A DNA stretch of 64,000 bases from Prosopocoilus inquinatus (Eukaryota; Arthropoda; Insecta; Coleoptera; Lucanidae). Numbering within the stretch: the stretch's first letter is position 1; every line of letters starts with the position of its first letter. The stretch is taken from positions 41,684,001 to 41,748,000 of the forward strand of contig CM069870.1 of assembly GCA_036172665.1 (NCBI GenBank). Reading direction: 5' to 3'. The notes beneath the pieces are model-generated. The model was not told where the DNA came from, made no database searches, and was given only the letters and a program-made list of their open reading frames with translations. The translations under genes were made by a program, and so were the position numbers. Of the stretch, positions 57,865 through 64,000 are shown one piece after another.

Positions 57865-58580
57865 CAATGACCGGCAGAAAGTTGGCTATATATGGGAAAT
57901 TATTTATTATTGATTTAAAAAAAAATATATTTTTCAAAATTTGAAAATCTCTCATCATACCAAGGAAATCAAAATATTTGAAATCGACATAAGAGTAAAG
58001 TACCTTTGTTTTCCATGGTACGCGGAAAGTTTATTGGGAAAAGTTACTCAGAATTATTATTAAATCTCAAATATGAAATCATAACTACCTACGATGGGAA
58101 AAAATAATTTGGCTACAAAAAATTGTAATTTTTAGGGTAACAATGTTATTAATCATAATTTCTAGTTGATAGTTGAGCAAAAGACAAATCTCAGAGTATG
58201 TTCATGTCACACATGAAGAAACGTTCAGCTCTACACATTCAAAATTCCGCGACGCTCACGTTGGTACGAGAAAAATTGAAAAATACATAAAATTATTTTT
58301 GTCATCGTAGGCAGCCATGATTCCATTTTTGAGATCTCATAATAATTCTGAATAACTTTTCCAAATAAAATTTCCGCGTAGCGTGGAAAATAAAGGCACT
58401 TTACTCTTATGTCGATTTCAAATATTTTGATTTCCTCGGTATATGACATGAGGAATTCAAACTTTAATACGTGCGTCTTCAGTTTGGAAAGATGCAGGAG
58501 CTTTCATAACGAATAATTTTTTCTGAGAAATCAATAATAAAGAATTTTCCCATATGTAGCCAACTTTCTGCCGGTCACTG
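57865..58580. mobile_element. Long-inverted-repeat MITE, copy 2
   Basis: 716 bp between TA dinucleotides, inserted at the edge of the LINE fragment. Ends CAATGACCGGCAGAAAGTT and AACTTTCTGCCGGTCACTG. Arms ~300 bp. Its arms are as similar to each other as to copy 1 (35332-36059). Confidence 0.82.
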
Positions 58581-58839
58581 TATAAAACCGAACATTTTAA
58601 AAGCTTTTCTGGTTATTAAATCTATATAAGTTTTAATTTAATCCAAATATAACAATGTATTTGTTCATGTATGCACGCTAAGCTAATTAATTATTTTTAC
58701 AGTTTGACTTATGTGTGTAATTTCATATATTAATAACTGAATATTAATTATTTATTAAAATTCTAATGCCATTTAGGAAATCTTTTATATTGTTAGATCG
58801 TCACTGCTTTCGTACTTAAAAAGCGTAATTGTAGTTGAC
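58581..58839. other. No recognised feature
   Basis: AT-rich spacer. Confidence 0.4.
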
Positions 58840-58910
58840 TCTTATCCAACGAACAAGAGCACGTTTTACTAACGATTGATGGCTTTGTCAGGAGTGAATA
58901 AAAATAAGCA
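58840..58910 (-). repeat. Decayed PLE flank with hammerhead-like block
   Basis: On the minus strand CACTCCTGACAAAGCC and AAACGTG remain recognisable, with a degenerate stem II between and TTGTTCGTTGGATAAGA after, like the PLE end. Core changes make activity unlikely. Confidence 0.5.
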
Positions 58911-58924
58911 ATGAACAAACAAAA

Positions 58925-59391
58925 CTGTAGGTACTGGGCATCAGAAATTTCAAACTGAATGATAGAGAAAACTGCGCAGCATCCTCAGAAAGTCAATGTT
59001 TGGGTAGGTATATTGAGAAATCGGACATTGGGACCAGTATTCTTTAGTGGAAATTTAACTGGGGAGAGATATTACAATTCTTACAATATGAATTAGTCCC
59101 TACCTTAGTGAAATTATTTCTATACCCAGTTCAACCAGATATTTTTAACGAGGAGATATGATATCAGCATTGGTGCACCATCGCACTTGCAGCAGTGATT
59201 CGTAATTACCTGCATGAGGGTTCTCGATCGACGGATATGGCGACGTGGTCCTATGGAGTGATCTCCAGACTTAACTCTAGTAAATTATTTTCCATGGGTT
59301 TCTTGAAAAGCAAAGTATACGTGAAGAGACCCTTAAATTTGAAGAAGTTGAGAGACCGTATTAGACTTGAAATGCACTTAGTCCAGAAGTA
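58925..59391 (+). pseudogene. Tc1/mariner-type transposase relic (C-terminal half)
   Basis: Reads HPQKVNVWVGI-like sequence (AASSESQCLG frame-shifted), LRNRTLGPVFFSGNLTGERY, then after stops VIRNYLHEGSRSTDM and the frame 59195-59392 with FSMGFLKSKVYVKRPLNLKK and LRDRIRLEMHLVQ. 'GFLKSKVY...P.N...L...I' follows the third catalytic Asp in this family. Different subfamily from the 24.3-kb element. Confidence 0.72.
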
Positions 59392-59609
59392 ATTCATCAG
59401 ATACAAAAAGAGTTCATTATTAGTTTAGGTTATTGCTAGATCACTAACGGGCAACATTTTTAACACCTCGCGTTCATTTGTTTTCCAAACGAATCGCGTC
59501 GTTTTAAAAACAACAAATTACAAATTTTGTGACGCAATAGGGACTATATTAAAATGTATTGGAGATTGTGGTTTGTAGTACAAAGAAGTTGGATTTGACC
59601 TCCTAACCA

Positions 59610-59672
59610 CAAAAAGTTTCTTTAAAAACTAGATACGCATTTCGGCAGCTATGCTGCCATCTTCGGTAGATG
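59610..59672 (-). repeat. Hammerhead-like relic of another PLE family
   Basis: On the minus strand CCGAAGA, T, GGCAGC-ATA-GCTGCC, GAAA, TGCGTA. The 'TGAAGATGGC...GCCGAAA' pattern is typical of PLE-type minimal hammerheads, but here C replaces T4 and I cannot pair stem I. Probably a dead copy of a second PLE lineage. Confidence 0.45.
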
Positions 59673-59789
59673 CCTTCTTCTTGATCACAAGAGAAGTGAT
59701 TGTGTCATGCCTATCGCTGCTTTAAAATTTTTCAAACAGACCGGTTTGAAACCATTTTCATATAAAAAACAAGAGAGCCTGTTGCTATG

Positions 59790-60275
59790 GCAACAACCGA
59801 TCATAAAGCTTTTTGATTGGTTTTTACCAAACAAACAGTCCACTAACTGTAACGTACTCAATACAGAATAGCCCCTTTTAGAGGCTATTCTGTACAGAGT
59901 GCTAGAGGCTATTCTATACCGAGTACGATAAATGTAAAGATGTCTTGCTATGATAAGAACCATTCATAAGCATTTACGATTGGTCGTTACCATAGCAACG
60001 GTCCGTCAAATTAAACTTGATACAGAATAGCCCCTAATACCAACAAAATTTAACCGCAGGTAAAAATTAAATCGTCAATTTTACGATAAATCAGCTGGCT
60101 TGGCAGTCATAAAGCTTTATAATTGGTTGTTACCACAGTAACAGTCCGTTAAACTAAACGTACTTGATACAGAACAGCGCCTATTACCAACAAAATTTAA
60201 CCACAAGTAAAAATAAAATCCGTAATTTTACGATAAATCAGCTGGGTTGGCAGTCTCATCAATGCAAACGTCAGG
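59790..60275. repeat. Degenerate tandem repeat, period ~147 bp
   Basis: ACCAACAAAATTTAACC at 60039 recurs at 60186. Preceding words (CATAAAGCTTT, GGTTGTTACC, ACAGTCCGT, CTTGATACAGAA(T/C)AGC) recur in three copies starting near 59800, 59960 and 60108. CAGAATAGCC/GGCTATTCTG at 59866-59894 forms a small palindrome. Noncoding. Confidence 0.7.
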
Positions 60276-60900
60276 TAAAATACGGGAAAAATGTTTTCCC
60301 GTACTCGGTTCGAAATAGTTATTTAAGCATTAAAGCGGCAAGAGTTGTTTATGGTCGCAGATATTAATCTTGCCAGACGCCGGTAGACCTTAACGCTTCT
60401 GATGCTCAGATATTACGTTTCTTGCACGATCCGGATCCGGAAGCGCGGGATATTTGAATTGGTAAATTTAAGAAAACGCGGGATATTCGAATTCGTTGTA
60501 AAATAATTTAACACGCACGCTTTTTGAAAAATATGGAAATAAATTAAAAATGATTTTTAATGATTTTTTATTCATTTTACCACAATGTTCCAAAATGCAA
60601 GTACAATGTTAAATAATGTAAGTATATTTTCACAAAAGCTAAATAAGCGCAATATGCAAAGAGGAAATTGTCACTTCCAAAGAAGATGTATTAAAAAAAT
60701 AATTACATGAGGCACTTACATCGCCGGCTTACATATACGACTGACACTGACATTTGCAATTATTCCAGAAAAGTATTAAAAATTGCATTTTTGGAATGAA
60801 TAATCATTGATTTGCTTAAATCGCTATTTCTGGTAGTCAGCTTTAAAGTTTGGTAAACTCTTTGTCGGCCTAGCATTCAGAATGAATGTTATTGCAGTTC
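60276..60900. other. No recognised feature
   Basis: Two copies of GCGGGATATTYGAATT at 60446 and 60479; otherwise nothing supported. Confidence 0.4.
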
Positions 60901-60904
60901 ATCT

Positions 60905-61205
60905 GGTTGCCTATCATAATTGTCAAAATGTAGGTATGTCGCAAACTCGATAATGCTTCAACGCCTGTTTCGTCAAAGTTGCATAAAAACTGTAAATATT
61001 TTCATATTTTCTAAAATTATTTGAATTGGGAAAATTATATACTTACAATTTTCTTCTTGCTTAATTGGAAATCCACGTATTTGACCTTTTTTTGATTGGC
61101 AATGTGAAACGCAGCAGCAAAACCAAACGATAACTAACATTTGGAACGAACTCCAATAACCATAAATGTGAGAAACCGAAATCTTGAAGAAATTCCGCAA
61201 ATAAA
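60905..61205 (-). repeat. 300-bp repeat next to a retrozyme, copy 2
   Basis: Companion of 40064-40360. Minus-strand frame 60973-61200 includes FCCCVSHCQSKKGQIRGFPI, then a possible splice donor GTAAGT. The C-C-C-x3-C spacing followed by a 'FP' pair is THAP-like at best; no W or AVPTIF block is present nearby. Confidence 0.5.
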
Positions 61206-61390
61206 AATTTTTAATGATAACATTTTCAGATAAAATAGCGACATCTTACGATCGCTTTTTGACCCGACATTGCAGTAGGATAGACAAATTGAAGCGGGAT
61301 TTGCTCCTAATAAGTCCCGCATGCATAATGAAAGTTTTTAGAAAAATTTTGTGCAAATCGTTTTTGATTGCAGTAAAAACCTCGAGCAGC

Positions 61391-61435
61391 CTCTGGACAG
61401 CTGTTTGAGCCCTACTTGGAGCTTCTTCAGCAGAG
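61391..61435 (-). ncRNA. Hammerhead ribozyme, core mutated
   Basis: CTGAAGA kept and stem I CTCTG/CAGAG kept, but the second core segment reads CAAA instead of GAAA (G12 changed), which should abolish cleavage. Stem II AGCTC/GGGCT has one mismatch. Confidence 0.68.
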
Positions 61436-62084
61436 ACGTAGCTCGATATTACCACTGCAAACAAAAACGACTTGTCCAATTTATTCGCAAATTGCGATGT
61501 AAGAGTGATGAACAGATAAAATAGCGACATCTTATGATCGCTTTTTGACCTGACATTGCAGTAGGATAGACAAATTGAAGCGGGATTTGCTCCTAATAAG
61601 TCCCCCCTGCAAGGCGGCCATGCTTGCTGTCAAAGCATAATGAAAGTTTTTAGAAAAATTTTGTGCAAATCGTTTTTGATTGCAGTAAAAACCTCGAGCA
61701 GTCTCTGGACAGCTGTTTCAGCCCTGCTTGGGGCTTCTTCCTCGCAATTTGCGAATAAATTGGACAAGTCGTTTTTGTTTGCAGTGGGAATGTCGAGCAA
61801 CTTCTCTGCTGAAGAAGCCCCAAGCAGGCTGAAACAGCTGTCAAAAACGATTTGCACAAAATTTTTCCAAAAACTTTCATTATGCTTTGACAGCAAGCAT
61901 GGCCGCCTTGCATGGGTGACTTATTAGGAGCAAATCCCGCTTCAATTTCTCTATCCTACTGCAATGTCAGGTCAAAAAGCGATCGTAAAATGTCGCTATT
62001 TTATCTGTTCATCACTCTTACATCGCAATTTGCGAATAAATTGGACAAGTCGTTCTTGTTTGCAGTGGGAATGTCGAGCTACGT

Positions 62085-62129
62085 CTCTGCTGAAGAAGCC
62101 CCAAGCAGGGCTGAAACAGCTGTCCAGAG
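62085..62129 (+). ncRNA. Hammerhead ribozyme in retrozyme (intact core)
   Basis: Base-for-base the same 45 nt as 7248-7292, with the GTC triplet; predicted cut after C62124. The upstream GTTTGCAGTGGGAATGTCGAG can pair with downstream CTCGAGGTTTTTACTGCAAT to prolong stem I. Confidence 0.85.
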
Positions 62130-62365
62130 GCTGCTCGAGGTTTTTACTGCAATCAAAAACGATTTGCACAAAATTTTTCTGATAACATTGTCACCGATTT
62201 TGACATTTTGAAAACAACCGTCGCTTAGCAACGAACTACAGGAAATGATCTTAGCGCCTCTTCCGGCTGGTGAAAGAACTAATTTTATAATTGAAGTTGG
62301 TTCTTGTCCGATGAAAAATGTAAATATTTTTTAATCCCGAACCGGACAGAAATATAATGGAAACA

Positions 62366-62407
62366 CACTCAACGTTTCGCTATAGATTTATAGTTTCGTC
62401 AGGAGTG
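62366..62407 (-). ncRNA. PLE hammerhead ribozyme
   Basis: Core CTGACGA, GAA, ACGT and stem I CACTC/GAGTG intact; the basal pair of stem II is changed from G-C to A.C. Possibly still active. Confidence 0.75.
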
Positions 62408-62868
62408 AAAGTAAATAAACAAGTTGTCAAGAGAAACAAGTCGTTTCCTTTCAAGATTAAAAAAAAAAACTTTTTACTTACATTTCTCATCGGACACGAA
62501 TCAACTTCATTTATACGAAAAGGTAACATGATTTTAAACTAAAATACGAGTTGTCCGGAATAAAGGTGAAAGTAACTAGAACTAAATTAAAACTATTTTT
62601 GTTCTTTTTTTTAATTGACAGATCTACATCCTATTTAAAGAATCCAGAAAACTACAAAATATGTTATTTAAATTTTCAAAATCCGTACGTTTATTAATAG
62701 AATTTGGAGACATTTAGTTTTACACATTTCTATGAAACGTCTTTTAAAAATATTAGATTCACTGTACAAAATGTCAGTATTATCAAAATCAAAATTATGA
62801 TTATTTACTAATAAATGCTCTACAAGCATTGAATGATTTTGATTATTTTTTGAATATGATATTTATGA

Positions 62869-63085
62869 ATAGATAAAACAGCGACATCCTACGATCGCTT
62901 TTTGACCTGACATTGCAGTAGAATAGACAAATTGAAGCGGATTTGCTCCTAATAAGTCCCCCATGCAAGGCGGCCGTGCTTGCTGTCAAAGCATAATGAA
63001 AGTTTAAAAAAAAATGTGCAAATCGTTTTTGATTACCTGCTCGAGGTTTTCACTGCAATCAAAAACGATTTGCACAAAATTTTTT
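62869..63085. mobile_element. Small retrozyme nested in PLE sequence
   Basis: E1 end GAATAGATAAAACAGCGAC directly follows PLE sequence GATATTTAT; a minus-sense piece runs to GTTTTTGATTA (63035), then plus-sense CTGCTCGAGGTTTTC to the E2 end TTTGCACAAAATTTTTT. The ribozyme is lost in the junction. No duplication found, because the right flank is not PLE sequence; a deletion or further insertion is likely. Confidence 0.78.
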
Positions 63086-63121
63086 AAAAGCAATTATTGT
63101 AGTTTTATAAGTTACTCAAAT

Positions 63122-63229
63122 AATTTATTGACTTACTTGACGTTTCGCAAATATAATTATTTGCTTTATCATTCACTTTTGATAAAGCAAATAATTATAT
63201 TTGCGAAACGTCAAGTAAGTCAATAAATT
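63122..63229. repeat. Perfect 49-bp palindrome with a hammerhead-like core
   Basis: Arms 63122-63170 and 63181-63229 are exact complements with a 10-nt centre ATTCACTTTT. On the plus strand 63175-63216 gives stem I ACTT/AAGT, TTGATAA in place of CTGANGA, one unpaired A, stem II GCAAATA/TATTTGC, GAA, ACGT and C. Plan and spacing equal the PLE ribozyme but the sequence differs, so it likely comes from another PLE lineage. Confidence 0.65.
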
Positions 63230-63892
63230 ACTCTTTTAGCTCGTTTTAAAAAGGTTTTTTATTAAAATTAAAAATGTTAGCGTTATCTTTAAGAAATTTT
63301 TTACAAGACAAGAGAACTCTAATAAGAATCTTATACTTTGATTTTTCAAAAGTTTTCTCAATATTTCTAATATAATTTAAAAAATTAGAACAAAATTTAT
63401 TTCTTATTTGTATTTTTGAAGGTGAATCTAAAGATTTTATACCAAACTCTAAGCTACTTAATACCTTTAAGAAATCTACTTGTTTATGAAAATAAGGTAA
63501 TGAAAATTTTTTTTAGAGCATTCATTAGTAAATAATCAAAATTTTGATTTTGATAATACTGACATTTTGTACAGTGAATCTAATATTTTTAAAAGACATT
63601 TCATAGAAATGTGTAAAACTAAAATGTCTCCAAATTGTATTAATAAACGTACGGATTTTCTAAATTTAAATGACATATTTTGTAGTTTTCTGGATTCTTT
63701 AAATAGGATATAAATCTATCAATTTAAAAAAAAGAAAAATGTAAATTAAAATAAATTAGTTTTAATTTAGTTCTAGTTACTTTTACCTTTATTCCGGACA
63801 ACTTGTATTTTAGTTTAAAATCATGTTAATCATGTTACCTTTTCGTTTCTCTTGACGACTTGTTTCTCTTGAACTTGTTTATTTATTTTTTT

Positions 63893-63934
63893 CACTCCTG
63901 ACAAAGCTATAAATCTATAGCGAAACGTTGAGTG
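63893..63934 (+). ncRNA. PLE hammerhead ribozyme, core mutated
   Basis: As at 45407-45448 but the core reads CTGACAA (G8 changed to A), expected to be inactive. Stems I, II and III intact. Confidence 0.72.
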
Positions 63935-64000
63935 TGTTCCCATCATATTTCTGTCCGGTTCAAGATTAAAAAAATTTGTACTTAATATTTTTGTAATATT

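Larger units (their letters stand above)
61228..62179. mobile_element. Largest retrozyme composite (952 bp)
   Basis: Flanked by TGATAACATTTTC (61215-61227) and TGATAACATTGTC (62180-62192), 12 of 13 matching. Minus-sense DNA (E1 end AGATAAAATAGCGAC at left) runs 1.6 units to 61740, then switches to plus-sense DNA running 1.5 units to the E2 end TTTGCACAAAATTTTTC. Two minus-sense ribozyme blocks begin 312 bp apart (61391, 61703); of two plus-sense ones the first is deleted in stem I. Confidence 0.9.
62289..64000. mobile_element. Second PLE composite, running off the window
   Basis: The minus-sense PLE flank starts AATTGAAGTTGGTTCTTGTCC at 62289. Then minus-sense C-terminal coding remnants (62610-62868), a nested retrozyme (62869-63085), a palindrome (63122-63229), minus-sense RT N-terminal coding sequence (63260-63508), then plus-sense C-terminal coding sequence (63509-63715) and plus-sense flank to the window end. 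All coding pieces are broken. The minus/plus junction at 63508 lies where the minus piece reads GGTAATGAAAATTTTTT, the same point as at 44490 in the first composite. Confidence 0.85.

Noticed and set aside
61246..61530. A recurring peptide (EEAPSRAETAVQRLLE) in open frames at many places on both strands
   Set aside because: It is the translation of the conserved ribozyme stems in the retrozyme unit. Frames start and stop differently in each copy, and conservation follows RNA pairing, not codons.

Overview
The window reads as a stretch of AT-rich arthropod (probably insect) nuclear DNA made almost entirely of transposable elements in many states of decay. I find no intact host gene, no rRNA or tRNA gene and no bacterial-type operon. 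The insect assignment rests on the mix of element families: a Copia LTR element, hAT and Tc1/mariner elements, jockey-like LINE tails, a GIY-YIG Penelope-like element and many palindromic MITEs.

Most notable is a pair of ribozyme-bearing retroelement families. (1) A Penelope-like element (PLE), best preserved at 42288-46564 and again at 62289-64000 with remnants at 14245-14419 and 37893-38000, has flanking repeats containing a minimal hammerhead ribozyme with a self-complementary ACGT stem III. (2) A 311-bp repeat unit occurs in about ten short insertions (6622-7480, 18947-19151, 32124-32440, 36711-37235, 38358-38830, 39884-39934, 40370-40607, 48541-49151, 61228-62179, 62869-63085). Each complete unit carries a 45-nt hammerhead with a self-complementary ACAGCTGT stem III. 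This is the layout of a retrozyme, a small non-autonomous retroelement whose RNA is cut into unit-length monomers. Both families are flanked by 10-13 bp target-site duplications, and both are built head-to-head: a minus-sense piece joined to a plus-sense piece, with two different 3' ends facing outward. The shared architecture suggests that the PLE machinery mobilises the retrozyme.

Layout: 0.7-4.4 kb, MITEs and foldback repeats; 4.4-5.1 kb, a hAT MITE with perfect 8-bp duplication; 5.2-8.2 kb, a broken hAT transposase gene (with one intron) split by a retrozyme; 8.4-12.4 kb, a degenerate Copia element; 12.7-19.7 kb, nested MITEs, a PLE remnant and a foldback element; 22-28 kb, two hAT MITEs and a 1.28-kb Tc1/mariner element with complete inverted repeats and two nonsense codons; 29.5-31 kb, a LINE tail with an (ATT)n tract; 32-40.7 kb, retrozymes, foldback elements and MITEs; 41.5-46.6 kb, the PLE composite with a 1.76-kb near-identical inverted duplication; 47.9-49.2 kb, a tandem duplication and the clearest retrozyme; 53-60 kb, transposase and LINE relics, a tRNA-derived SINE and more MITEs; 61.2-64 kb, the largest retrozyme next to a second PLE composite that runs off the window.

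All large reading frames except the PLE reverse transcriptase are frameshifted or carry stop codons, and the PLE frame is 5'-truncated and frameshifted near its end. The window is an archive of insertions rather than a working locus.
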